A stretch of DNA of 64,000 nt from Tenacibaculum lutimaris. Its GTDB lineage: Bacteria; Bacteroidota; Bacteroidia; Flavobacteriales; Flavobacteriaceae. Location of the stretch: the NCBI RefSeq assembly GCF_003610735.1, contig NZ_RAQM01000008.1, positions 1 to 64,000 of the forward strand, written 5' to 3'. A model generated the notes under the pieces. That model saw nothing but the letters and a program-made list of their open reading frames with translations, was not told the DNA's origin and searched no databases. Made by a program: the position numbers and the translations under genes. Shown one piece after another: positions 26,439-34,562 of this stretch. Positions within the stretch are counted from its first letter, which is position 1, and every line of letters starts with the position of its first letter.

Positions 26439-28124
26439 ACCAAAAGTACTTTTCAGTTTTTCAAGTAACGGATTTTTTTCTTTGAGTTTGTCATACTTCT
26501 CTTGAGGAGTATAGGCAAACTTTTTTTCTATAGTTTCGTTAACTTTTACATTAATTTGTATTCCGTAATTATTAAGTTTTTCACGTAAAAATCGTAATAA
26601 TTTTGGTTTTCCTTTTTCTAATTGTGATTTCATTAAATCACTAGGTACAGCAAATATGATGGTAAAATCTTCTTGTAACTTAGGTTCGTCAGAGGCTATA
26701 ATAGCCGCCATACTTTGTTCTCCTAAACGTTGTAGTTGAAAGTAGTACTTTTTCCAAGCATCTTTCAACTCATCAAGAGAAAAAGGTGTTTTAGGGTGAT
26801 TATCATAGTTTTCTTCTTCATCTAAATTTACTTTAACATCTTTCTTTTGATGCAAGCTTTTTAAAGATAAAGCAGAAGTACGACGTTTAATATTCTTTAA
26901 AGTCGGCTTTGGAGTCTCATTAGTAGTAACAACTGGTTTTTCTTGAACCTTTTGTGGGGTACTAACAACAGAGGTAGCAGATTTTACCTCAGTTTTTTTA
27001 ACTGAAGGAGATAAAGAAGTAAAAAATGTAGCAGGAATTATGTAGTTGCTAGATTTTTTTTTTGCTCCATCAAAAGTGATAGAGGCAATTTGCATTAAAG
27101 TAAGTTCTACCAATAAGCGTTGGTTTTTACTTCCTCGATATTTTAAATCGCAATCGTTTGCCTTATCTATTGCAGGCATTAAAAACTGCATGCTTGCTTT
27201 TGTTGCTTGTTCTAAATATCGTTTCTTAGTATTATCACCAACTTCTAATAAAGCAATAGTTGCTTGATCTTTGGCAACTAACAAGTCTCTAAAATGAGAA
27301 GCTAAACCATTAATAAAGTGATGTCCTTCAAACCCTTTACTTAATACTTCATTAAAAGCCATTAAGACTTCTGGAATTTTATTAGCTAATAATAAATCGG
27401 TAATGTTAAAATACACATCGTAGTCTAACACATTTAAGTTTTGGGTAACCGCTTCACGTGTTAAGTTATTACCAGAGAAACTTACAACCCTATCAAAAAT
27501 AGAAAGTGCATCACGCATTGCACCGTCAGCTTTCTGAGCAATTACATGTAAAGCATCATCTTCAGCAGTAATATTTTCTTTGGCGCAAATTGTTTTTAAA
27601 TACTCTTTAGCATCTAAAACACCAATACGCTTAAAATCGAAAATTTGACATCGAGATAAAATCGTTGGTATAATTTTATGCTTTTCGGTAGTTGCTAAAA
27701 TAAAAATAGCATGTGCTGGCGGTTCTTCTAAAGTCTTTAAAAAAGCATTAAAAGCAGCCTGAGAAAGCATATGAACCTCGTCAATAATATACACTTTGTA
27801 TTTACCCGTTTGAGGTGGAATTCGAACTTGATCGGTAAGGTTACGAATGTCGTCAACCGAGTTGTTTGAAGCAGCATCTAATTCAAAAATATTAAAAGCA
27901 AAATCTTCATCATCTGTAGTTGCATCTTCTTGGTTAATGCGTTTAGCCAAGATACGAGCACATGATGTTTTACCAACTCCACGAGGTCCTGTAAACAATA
28001 AAGCCTGTGCTAAATGGTTATTTTGTATAGCATTTTCTAACGTATTGGTGATGGCTTGTTGCCCTACCACATCCGCAAAATTTTGAGGACGATATTTACG
28101 TGCTGATACTATAAAATGCTCCAT
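26427..28124 (-). CDS. dnaX: DNA polymerase III subunit gamma/tau
   Basis: Starting at the ATG at 28124 the product is 565 residues and opens with MEHFIVSARKYRPQNFADVVGQ, the normal DnaX N-terminus. The frame stays open 21 codons upstream, but a promoter box at 28153-28160 lies inside that extension, so the shorter start is right. The clamp-loader AAA+ motifs are GPRGVGKTSCARI (Walker A), DEVHML (Walker B), TTEKHKIIPTILSRCQ (sensor 1 and SRC). The tau-like C-terminal half (~350-565) is Lys-rich and binds the polymerase in other bacteria. The four-Cys zinc module usually between Walker A and B is missing, replaced by an acidic stretch (QEDATTDDEDF). Its 3' end overlaps the antiporter gene by 12 bp. 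Confidence 0.94.
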   Translation of the reverse strand: MEHFIVSARKYRPQNFADVVGQQAITNTLENAIQNNHLAQALLFTGPRGVGKTSCARILAKRINQEDATTDDEDFAFNIFELDAASNNSVDDIRNLTDQVRIPPQTGKYKVYIIDEVHMLSQAAFNAFLKTLEEPPAHAIFILATTEKHKIIPTILSRCQIFDFKRIGVLDAKEYLKTICAKENITAEDDALHVIAQKADGAMRDALSIFDRVVSFSGNNLTREAVTQNLNVLDYDVYFNITDLLLANKIPEVLMAFNEVLSKGFEGHHFINGLASHFRDLLVAKDQATIALLEVGDNTKKRYLEQATKASMQFLMPAIDKANDCDLKYRGSKNQRLLVELTLMQIASITFDGAKKKSSNYIIPATFFTSLSPSVKKTEVKSATSVVSTPQKVQEKPVVTTNETPKPTLKNIKRRTSALSLKSLHQKKDVKVNLDEEENYDNHPKTPFSLDELKDAWKKYYFQLQRLGEQSMAAIIASDEPKLQEDFTIIFAVPSDLMKSQLEKGKPKLLRFLREKLNNYGIQINVKVNETIEKKFAYTPQEKYDKLKEKNPLLEKLKSTFGLDV

Positions 28125-28152
28125 TAAAACTTTATCTTTATCTTTATATGAA

Positions 28153-28160
28153 CAAAAATA
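28153..28160 (-). promoter_or_regulatory. -7 box (TATTTTTG) for dnaX
   Basis: An exact TAnnTTTG match on the minus strand, 28 bp before the ATG at 28124. It rules against the longer open frame that starts at 28187. Confidence 0.65.
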
Positions 28161-28270
28161 GAAAACGCAACGGCAACACGCAAACAAAACTATTAAGGAA
28201 ATATTAAAGTTGTAAACAATTGTAAAAAAAGAAATCCTAATACGACAAAGACAATATAAATGATAAACTT

Positions 28271-28930
28271 ATGAAGATAGTAAAACTAGTAACAATATTA
28301 GTAGTCCTTTTTTTAATGGCTATTTTATGGAGTTTTTCTTTAGAAAATGAAGATCAACAGAATTCAGATATAAAACAAGAACAGAGAGGCACTAGAGTAG
28401 CATACTTTGCCAGTGGTTGTTTTTGGTGTGTTGAAGCAATTTTTGAAAGTGTAAATGGTGTAGAGGAAGTAATATCTGGATATGCAGGAGGTCATACTGA
28501 AAATCCAACCTATAAAGTTGTAGGAAGAGGTAGGACTGGACATGCAGAAACAGTAGCAGTGTATTACAAACCAGAAATAGTTAGTTTTCAAACATTGGTA
28601 ACTGTTTTCTTTGGTTCACATGACCCAACTACGAAAAACGGACAACATCCAGATTATGGGTCACAGTATAGGTCAATAGCGTTTCATAAAACAAAAGAAG
28701 AGAAGCAGATAATAGATAAGACTATTAAAAGGCTAAATAAAGATGTTTATGACGGAAAAATAGTTACAGAGGTTAAAAAGATTAAGAAGTTTTATCCGGC
28801 AGAGGAGTACCATCAAAACTTTAAACGTTTGAATCCAGAACATCCGTATGTAAAAAAAGTGTCAGTTCCTAGGTTGAATCGTTTTAAACATAAGTTTCCG
28901 GAATTGCTTAAAAAAAGAAAAGACGGGTAA
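28271..28930 (+). CDS. msrA: Peptide-methionine (S)-S-oxide reductase, membrane-anchored
   Basis: The 219-residue protein has the MsrA catalytic motif GCFWC (nucleophile Cys50, second Cys at 53), followed by EAIFESVNGVEEVISGYAGG, and FFGSHDPTTKNGQHPDYGSQYRS, which shapes the substrate pocket. MsrA reduces methionine-S-sulfoxide in oxidised proteins using thioredoxin or a periplasmic donor. Unlike cytosolic MsrA, residues 1-23 form a positive, hydrophobic segment (KIVKLVTILVVLFLMAILWS) without a clear cleavage site. The enzyme is therefore probably tethered to the inner membrane with its catalytic domain in the periplasm. The gene is convergent with the TonB receptor gene and separated from it by a strong terminator. 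Confidence 0.93.
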   Translation: MKIVKLVTILVVLFLMAILWSFSLENEDQQNSDIKQEQRGTRVAYFASGCFWCVEAIFESVNGVEEVISGYAGGHTENPTYKVVGRGRTGHAETVAVYYKPEIVSFQTLVTVFFGSHDPTTKNGQHPDYGSQYRSIAFHKTKEEKQIIDKTIKRLNKDVYDGKIVTEVKKIKKFYPAEEYHQNFKRLNPEHPYVKKVSVPRLNRFKHKFPELLKKRKDG

Positions 28931-28957
28931 CTTTATTAAGTTAAAGTTTGTTTATAT

Positions 28958-28998
28958 AAAAGCTCCCCAGTAATATTATTACTGGGGAGTTATTTTTT
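28958..28998. terminator. Bidirectional terminator between msrA and TonB receptor gene
   Basis: A perfect 12-bp stem (28963-28974 with 28978-28989, core CTCCCCAGTAAT) with a 3-base loop has T-rich DNA on the msrA side and a shorter T run on the minus strand, serving both convergent genes. Confidence 0.88.
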
Positions 28999-29000
28999 GA

Positions 29001-31262
29001 TTAAATAGTGAAATTTATTCCTAAAACAATATTTCTACCAGGGTTAAAGATGTTATCAGGTTTTAACCTTGATAAGTGATTAATATATTTCTTATCAAAT
29101 AAATTATTTACAGTTAATGATGTTGTAAAGGTATACTTGCTAATTAGTATATCACCACCTACACCTAAATTAACAAGGTTATAAGCAGGAGTAGCTGTTT
29201 CAAATTCACTAATATTATCTTGTTTAAAATATGAGTGTAAGCTTACAGAAGCATATCCATTTGGTAACCATTTTTCGTTAGAAAATTCAGTTCTTAGCGT
29301 ATTTTTTAACGTGTTAGCAGGAATTAACGGTAAATAGTTACCATTATCTTGTTTTCCAATAACCATTTCAAAACTACTTTCTAAATGTAACCAATCAAGA
29401 GGGTGAGGGTGTAAATGAAAACCAAATTCACCACCATACAATTTAGCATTTTCTTGTAAGTAAGTGTAAACAGGGGCACTATCCTCAACTTCACCAGTAG
29501 GAGATAAATAAATATAATCGTTTAATTTATTGTAAAATCCGTTTGCGAATAATTCAAAGTGTTCAGAATTGTAATCTAAAGATAAGTCAAACTGTAAGTT
29601 TTTCTCGTTAACTAGGTTGTTGTTACCAACTTCAAAACGATTTGTACCATGATGTACTCCGTTAGAAGTTAATTCAGCAAGGTTTGGGGCTCTAAATCCA
29701 CTAGCTACATTAAAGCGAGAAGTTATAGTGTTAAAAAGCATAGTTTTTGCTCCGAAAGAAGCGGTAAAACTATTGTAAGATTTATCTATAGCTTCAAAAA
29801 CGTGTATTTCATCTTCATGAGCTACTTCGTGTCGTTCTGTAGTAATTCCTCTATTATCGTAACGAATTCCGGCTTGTAAAGAAGTATTGTCATTCCATTC
29901 GAAATTAGCAGTAGTAAATACACCAAAATCGTTTACAGTTGCATTCGGAATTAACAATTCTTCACCAAAGTTTGTATTGGTTTGATGCAACCCTTGTACT
30001 CCTAATAAAACTTCAAATTTTCCGAATTTAGGAAGGTGGTATTTAGTATTGTAGCTAAAAGTTTTTAGCTTCATATCTAAAGCAGCTTCAGCTTCTTCAT
30101 GCTCTTCGTGCTCTTCTTCAGTTTCACCTTCTGCATGATCGTGATGTTCTTCAAACTCTTGACGATTATTAATCGTGTACCCTAAATCGATGTCTAATTT
30201 TGAGTTTTTAAAGAAAACATGATTATGTAAGCTAATAATATGATTATCGATGTCTTGATACGGAGTTTCTAAGTGAGTTTCTTTAGTTTGTTCACCAATT
30301 CCTTCAGTTAACCCTAATTTAGAGTTATTGAAGTTATAACGTAATTCAGAAGAGAAGTTTTTTTCATGAAAACCAATACCTAGTTTTAAATCTTTTTCAT
30401 TAAAACGAGTATTTGTAACTCTGTAATCAGGTGTTTTATAGTCTGCATGTTGTGCATAGGTACCTCTAGCTAAAAATTGCCAATTTTTTAAAGAAGATTT
30501 AAAACCAAGAGAAGTATTTGTACCTAAAGTATTGCTAAAATAACGTTGACTAACATTTAGTTTTGTAGTATTTTCTGGAACAAATTTTTCTGGTTGAATG
30601 TATAAAACACCACCCAAAGCATCAGAACCATATAAAAGAGAGGCAGGGCCTTTAATAACTTCAACACCGGCAACACCAGCATCGTTAATTCCTAAACCGT
30701 GTTCACCACCAAATTGTTGGTTTTCTAATCGAATTCCTTGTGTGTAAACCAATACTCTGTTTCCACTTAAACCTCTAATAACAGGCTTTCCAATAGATGT
30801 ACCTGTAGAAACTTGGGAAACTCCAGCAATATTGGTAATTCCTTCAGAAAGTGTTGTAGCACCTGTTTTTTGAATAGCTCTAGCCGAAAGACGTTCAACT
30901 TTCATTACGTTTTCAGACTGTAATTTGTTGAAAGGGGTAGAGATAATAACTTCATCAATTTTAAAAACTGATTCTTCTAATTGTACATCAAAAGAAATAT
31001 TTTTATTGTTAAAAATAAACTCTTTAGCTATTGTTTTAAATCCTAAAAAAGAAAAGTTAAAAGTTACTTTTCCGTTAGGAATGTTTTGTAGGTTGTATGT
31101 ACCATCTTCATTGGTAATGGTTCCTTTATGTAATTGGTCAGAGTATATTTCAACTCCTAAAAGAGGTTGGTTATTAGTATCTGTAATTTTTCCTGATAAG
31201 CTGTTTTGTGCATATACAGCAGATATTCCTATAAAAAATAGGAAATTAATAATTGTCTTCAT
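29001..31262 (-). CDS. TonB-dependent outer-membrane receptor, ZnuD-like (probable zinc/metal uptake)
   Basis: The 753-residue protein has a signal peptide (to ~residue 18, YAQNS), a carboxypeptidase-regulatory-like beta domain (~20-105, SGKITDTNNQPLLGVEIYS), a TonB plug (~115-225, with GATTLSEGITNIAGVSQ, GLSGNRVLVYTQGIRLENQ and GPASLLYGSDALGG) and a 22-strand barrel. One predicted extracellular loop near residues 372-395 is extraordinarily rich in His and Glu (EEHHDHAEGETEEEHEEHEE), and another carries HEVAHEDEIHV. Comparable His-rich loops in Neisseria ZnuD bind zinc. Uptake of zinc or another transition metal is therefore likely. It lies 56 bp downstream of a small His-containing secreted protein gene on the same strand. 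Confidence 0.9.
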   Translation of the reverse strand: MKTIINFLFFIGISAVYAQNSLSGKITDTNNQPLLGVEIYSDQLHKGTITNEDGTYNLQNIPNGKVTFNFSFLGFKTIAKEFIFNNKNISFDVQLEESVFKIDEVIISTPFNKLQSENVMKVERLSARAIQKTGATTLSEGITNIAGVSQVSTGTSIGKPVIRGLSGNRVLVYTQGIRLENQQFGGEHGLGINDAGVAGVEVIKGPASLLYGSDALGGVLYIQPEKFVPENTTKLNVSQRYFSNTLGTNTSLGFKSSLKNWQFLARGTYAQHADYKTPDYRVTNTRFNEKDLKLGIGFHEKNFSSELRYNFNNSKLGLTEGIGEQTKETHLETPYQDIDNHIISLHNHVFFKNSKLDIDLGYTINNRQEFEEHHDHAEGETEEEHEEHEEAEAALDMKLKTFSYNTKYHLPKFGKFEVLLGVQGLHQTNTNFGEELLIPNATVNDFGVFTTANFEWNDNTSLQAGIRYDNRGITTERHEVAHEDEIHVFEAIDKSYNSFTASFGAKTMLFNTITSRFNVASGFRAPNLAELTSNGVHHGTNRFEVGNNNLVNEKNLQFDLSLDYNSEHFELFANGFYNKLNDYIYLSPTGEVEDSAPVYTYLQENAKLYGGEFGFHLHPHPLDWLHLESSFEMVIGKQDNGNYLPLIPANTLKNTLRTEFSNEKWLPNGYASVSLHSYFKQDNISEFETATPAYNLVNLGVGGDILISKYTFTTSLTVNNLFDKKYINHLSRLKPDNIFNPGRNIVLGINFTI

Positions 31263-31318
31263 TAAAAATGAATTTTACTGTTTTAACGATAATTTTGTTG
31301 GTTGTTTGTTGCAAACGT

Positions 31319-31642
31319 TTAAGATACAGTAAAATAAGGGGGTGCTCTTGAAGATTTTTTATCAGTATATACAAATGAGATTAACTGTGGTTGTGTGTTG
31401 TAATCTAATTTGTAGAAATGTTGTGGAATTACCGCATAGTTTTCTACGGTTTGATACGTAAATGTACTGAATTGAAAATGAGCAAGAGAACAATCAAGCT
31501 CTTGTGCGTGATAGTGTTGCTCATCAATAGAAGTACATACAACATGCTCGTGATTTTCAAATAAGTGTATTGTTGCTATTACCGTAGGTAATAACAACAT
31601 GAATATACTGAGTACAGCAATATGTTTTTTGAATTGAGCCAC
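31319..31642 (-). CDS. Small secreted His-containing protein with C-terminal RAPPY motif, metal-receptor leader gene
   Basis: The frame is open back to 31681, but that region is the loop and arm of the upstream terminator, so I place the start at GTG 31642 (107 residues). This gives VAQFKK followed by a hydrophobic signal-like stretch. The mature part contains ENHEHVVC and EQHYHAQELDC (His/Cys/Glu clusters) and ends SSRAPPYFTVS. Size, signal, metal-ligand cluster and terminal PP-containing motif match the proteins at 16175 and 41296. It sits 56 bp before the ZnuD-like receptor gene. I know no assigned function. A periplasmic metal-binding or sensing role is inferred from context. The exact start is uncertain. 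Confidence 0.62.
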   Translation of the reverse strand: MAQFKKHIAVLSIFMLLLPTVIATIHLFENHEHVVCTSIDEQHYHAQELDCSLAHFQFSTFTYQTVENYAVIPQHFYKLDYNTQPQLISFVYTDKKSSRAPPYFTVS

Positions 31643-31648
31643 TGGCAG

Positions 31649-31656
31649 CAAAAATA
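31649..31656 (-). promoter_or_regulatory. -7 box (TATTTTTG) for small protein and ZnuD-like receptor
   Basis: An exact TAnnTTTG element on the minus strand, between the terC terminator and the GTG at 31642. The spacing of 7 bp to GTG equals that at 16160-16175. Confidence 0.55.
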
Positions 31657-31664
31657 GAAAAAAT

Positions 31665-31698
31665 AAAAAAACCGATAGCAATAAGGCTATCGGTTTTT
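31665..31698. terminator. Terminator after purB-lipoprotein-terC operon
   Basis: A stem of CCGATAGC (31672-31679) with GCTATCGG (31686-31693), flanked by A and T runs that extend the pairing. It works on the minus strand for terC. Confidence 0.85.
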
Positions 31699-31722
31699 AT
31701 TTTATGTAATCATAATATTTTC

Positions 31723-32502
31723 TTAACTCTTCTTTGAATTACCTCTCATTTTCATGTTTAGCATTTCTACAAGAAGCGAAAAAGTAATAGCAAAATATAA
31801 ATATCCTTTAGGAATTGCACCCACTGATTGTCCGAAAACAACTGTGTGAGATAAATGCGCACTTTCTGTAATTAGCATAAACCCAATTAAAATTAAAAAG
31901 GATAAAGCTAACATTTGAATTGTAGGATGTTTGTTTACAAAATTACTGATAGGAGTAGCAAACATTAACATAATTAATATTGATACAACCACAGCAATAA
32001 TCATAATAGTTAAGGCTCCTTGTATTCCGTTTGTCATACCTACAGCTGTTAACACAGAATCAAAAGAGAAAACAATATCAATTAATACTATTTGAGTTAC
32101 AACATTTAGTAAAGTAACTCTCTTTTTAGAGTTGTTAGAAGCATGTGCTTCATCTCTTCCTTCAACTTTATGGTGAATCTCACTAGTACTTTTGTATAGT
32201 AAAAATATACCTCCGGCAAATAAAATTAAGCTTTGACCTGTAACACCTACTTGTAACCAAGATAAATCAATATTCCAGATTGGATCTTTCATGCTAATTA
32301 AATAAGAAACTCCTAGTAAAAGAAGAATTCTAAAAATCATTGCTAAAAGAAGACCTATTCGAGTGGCTTTTTTTTGCTGATGTTCTGGTAACTTATTAGA
32401 TGCAATAGAAATAAAGATAATATTATCAATACCTAATACAACTTCTAAAAAAGTTAGAGTTAGTAAGGCAACCCAGGTATCAGCCTGTAAGAAAATTTCC
32501 AT
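31723..32502 (-). CDS. TerC family integral membrane protein
   Basis: The 259 residues fold into about seven membrane helices and contain the two TerC repeats with the acidic motifs FLEVVLGIDNIIFISI (near the N-terminus) and IVLIDIVFSFDSVLTAVGM (mid-protein). These Asp/Glu residues in the membrane are the likely cation site. TerC proteins have been linked to tellurite resistance, and others export Mn2+ or act at the translocon; the true substrate here is unknown. It is the last gene of a minus-strand operon with purB and a lipoprotein, only 2 bp after the lipoprotein stop codon. Confidence 0.9.
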   Translation of the reverse strand: MEIFLQADTWVALLTLTFLEVVLGIDNIIFISIASNKLPEHQQKKATRIGLLLAMIFRILLLLGVSYLISMKDPIWNIDLSWLQVGVTGQSLILFAGGIFLLYKSTSEIHHKVEGRDEAHASNNSKKRVTLLNVVTQIVLIDIVFSFDSVLTAVGMTNGIQGALTIMIIAVVVSILIMLMFATPISNFVNKHPTIQMLALSFLILIGFMLITESAHLSHTVVFGQSVGAIPKGYLYFAITFSLLVEMLNMKMRGNSKKS

Positions 32503-32504
32503 AG

Positions 32505-32921
32505 TTAATTTACTTTATAAACAGTTCCTTCTTGTTTAAAATTAGAGTAACCAATTCTTGCAGTAAAAGTATAAGAACTATCAGTTACTTTAGTTATTTG
32601 AACAAATATAGGATCTTTATCTAAATCAGTTTTTGGGCTTTTCATTCGCAAGGTATATGCGAAGTTATTTTTCCACTTGATGTAAAGCGTATCTACGTGT
32701 TTTATTTCTTTTTCAGTAACTAAACTGTCAGTTGAAATACTTACTTTTTTAGTATACTCTTCAATTTGGATACTATCTTTTCTTACGATAGTTGTTTTTC
32801 CGTAGCTGTCACCAGCAGGAATTTCAAAGGTTCCGTGAACAAAACGTGTAGGATCTCCTTTTTTCTCTGGAGTACACGAAATAGCTAAAAATAAAACTAA
32901 AAAAGTAAGTAAATATCTCAT
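32505..32921 (-). CDS. Small lipoprotein of unknown function, translationally coupled to purB
   Basis: This 138-residue lipoprotein has a lipobox ending at Cys16 (LAISC). The mature part is predicted all-beta and rich in Lys, Asp and Thr (FVHGTFEIPAGDSYGKTTIVRKDSIQIEEY). It resembles small DNA-downstream-of-purB lipoproteins I recall from Flavobacteriaceae but carries no named domain. Its ATG overlaps the purB stop codon by one base (TAATG), and it precedes terC by 2 bp. It is therefore made together with both. Confidence 0.75.
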   Translation of the reverse strand: MRYLLTFLVLFLAISCTPEKKGDPTRFVHGTFEIPAGDSYGKTTIVRKDSIQIEEYTKKVSISTDSLVTEKEIKHVDTLYIKWKNNFAYTLRMKSPKTDLDKDPIFVQITKVTDSSYTFTARIGYSNFKQEGTVYKVN

Positions 32922-34264
32922 TATATACCTGTGTAATTAGATGGTGTAATTTGTTTTAACTCGTTTTTAATCGCATCAGAAACTTCTAGAGTATCAATAA
33001 AATTAGCGATAGAATCTTTGTTTATTTTTTCGTTGGTGCGTGTTAATCCTTTTAACGCTTCGTATGGATTAGGGTACGCTTCACGACGTAAAATTGTTTG
33101 AATAGCCTCAGCAACTACTGCCCAGTTATTTTCTAAATCTTCAGCAAATTTAGCTTCGTTTAATAATAACTTGTTTAATCCTTTCAACGTAGAAGCAAAA
33201 CCGATTAAGGTATGTCCAAAAGGAACTCCAACGTTACGTAATACCGTGCTATCAGTTAAATCACGTTGTAATCTTGAAACTGGTAACTTAGCAGATAAAT
33301 GCTCAAAAATTGCATTGGCAATACCTAAGTTCCCTTCAGAGTTTTCAAAATCGATAGGATTTACTTTATGTGGCATTGCAGATGAACCTACTTCACCTTT
33401 TTTAATCTTTTGTTTGAAGTAGTCGTTAGAAACGTACGTCCAAACATCGCGATCTAAATCAATTAAAATTGTATTTACACGCTTTAATCCGTCGTATAAA
33501 GCTGCCATGTGATCGTAGTGCTCAATTTGCGTAGTAGGGAAGGAGTGGTGTAAACCTAACACTTCTTCAACGAAATGAGTACCGAAGTTTTTCCAGTCGA
33601 TATCTGGATACGCTACTTTGTGTGCATTGTAATTACCTGTAGCTCCACCAAACTTCGCAGCATGTGGTGTATGTTGTATGTGAATAACTTGATTGTTAAT
33701 ACGTTCTACAAATACAAAAAACTCTTTTCCTAAACGAGTAGGAGAGGCTGGTTGCCCGTGAGTTCTTGCTAACATTGGTACGTTTTCCCATTCTTCAGAT
33801 AAATCAGCTAATTTGCAAACTAAGGTATCTAAAGTAGGGTAGTATACTTCTTCCATAGCATCTTTAATAGATAATGGAATAGCAGTGTTGTTAATATCTT
33901 GAGACGTTAATCCGAAGTGGATAAATTCTTTATATTTCTGTAAGCTTAAAGCGTCAAACTTTTCTTTAATAAAGTACTCAACAGCTTTTACATCGTGATT
34001 GGTAACGCTTTCAATTTCTTTGATTTTTAAAGCATCTTCAGCAGAAAAATCTTCATAAATTTTACGTAACTCAGCGTATAAATCTTTGTTGAAATCGGCT
34101 AATTGAGATAATGGAATTTCACATAAAGCAATGAAATACTCAATTTCTACTTTTACACGATATTTAATTAAAGCTTCTTCTGAAAAATAGTTCGCTAAGC
34201 TTGCTACTTTGTTACGGTATCTACCATCAATAGGAGAGATGGCGTTTAATTCTGTTAAGTTCAT
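32921..34264 (-). CDS. purB: Adenylosuccinate lyase
   Basis: From the ATG at 34264 the product is 447 residues and begins MNLTELNAISPIDGRYRNKV, the canonical PurB opening. The open frame runs 9 codons further upstream, but a promoter box ends 25 bp before 34264. Fumarase/aspartase-superfamily motifs are visible: LTSQDINNTA, ARTHGQPASPT and the signature GSSAMPHKVNPIDFENSEGN containing the mobile catalytic Ser loop. The enzyme splits SAICAR and adenylosuccinate with release of fumarate, two steps of purine synthesis. It is the first gene of an operon with a lipoprotein and terC. Confidence 0.96.
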   Translation of the reverse strand: MNLTELNAISPIDGRYRNKVASLANYFSEEALIKYRVKVEIEYFIALCEIPLSQLADFNKDLYAELRKIYEDFSAEDALKIKEIESVTNHDVKAVEYFIKEKFDALSLQKYKEFIHFGLTSQDINNTAIPLSIKDAMEEVYYPTLDTLVCKLADLSEEWENVPMLARTHGQPASPTRLGKEFFVFVERINNQVIHIQHTPHAAKFGGATGNYNAHKVAYPDIDWKNFGTHFVEEVLGLHHSFPTTQIEHYDHMAALYDGLKRVNTILIDLDRDVWTYVSNDYFKQKIKKGEVGSSAMPHKVNPIDFENSEGNLGIANAIFEHLSAKLPVSRLQRDLTDSTVLRNVGVPFGHTLIGFASTLKGLNKLLLNEAKFAEDLENNWAVVAEAIQTILRREAYPNPYEALKGLTRTNEKINKDSIANFIDTLEVSDAIKNELKQITPSNYTGI

Positions 34265-34288
34265 GTTTTGTTGTTGTGTTGAAAGGCA

Positions 34289-34296
34289 CAAAAATA
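34289..34296 (-). promoter_or_regulatory. -7 box (TATTTTTG) for the purB operon
   Basis: An exact TAnnTTTG on the minus strand, placing the transcription start shortly before the ATG at 34264. Confidence 0.62.
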
Positions 34297-34543
34297 GAAA
34301 ATACTTCCCTTTTTTTAGAGATAAACTACAGGAATTTTAGTACTAAATAAAAGCAATCTCATTTAGGGACAAAGAAGTATGCCGTTGTGTTAACAGAGCA
34401 TGCCGTACTATCAGCGAGCTTCACTAAGCTTTCCTCACAGATATGTATATACAATAAAGTGTGGTTTACCGTATGATATGAACTATAAAAGTACTTTGGT
34501 TTAAAAAAGTATAAAATGTACTTGTTTTTTACCTCAGTTCTTT
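34297..34543. other. Intergenic junction between purB and the defence cassette
   Basis: About 245 bp without an ORF. The part at 34370-34445 looks less AT-rich than its surroundings and holds two copies of G(T/C)ATGCCGT (34377-34385 and 34398-34406) and a small hairpin AGCTT-CACT-AAGCT. It may be a relic of an earlier insertion or a small RNA remnant; nothing definite is recognised. Confidence 0.4.
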
Positions 34544-34558
34544 GTTGTGGGTATGTGC
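34544..34558. repeat. Left arm of inverted repeat bracketing the SIR2-HerA genes
   Basis: GTTGTGGGTATGTGC, ending 5 bp from the HerA stop codon. Its reverse complement matches 37231-37244 (GCATTACCCACAAC): 10 bp are exact, and about 13 of 15 match allowing a one-base gap. Confidence 0.5.
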
Positions 34559-34562
34559 TTAA

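Noticed and set aside
28125..28187. N-terminal extension of DnaX (MFACCRC...)
   Set aside because: The family begins at MEHFIVSARKYRPQ and a promoter box lies inside the extension.
34265..34291. N-terminal extension of PurB
   Set aside because: The canonical start MNLTELNAISPIDGRY is 9 codons later and the promoter box is just upstream.
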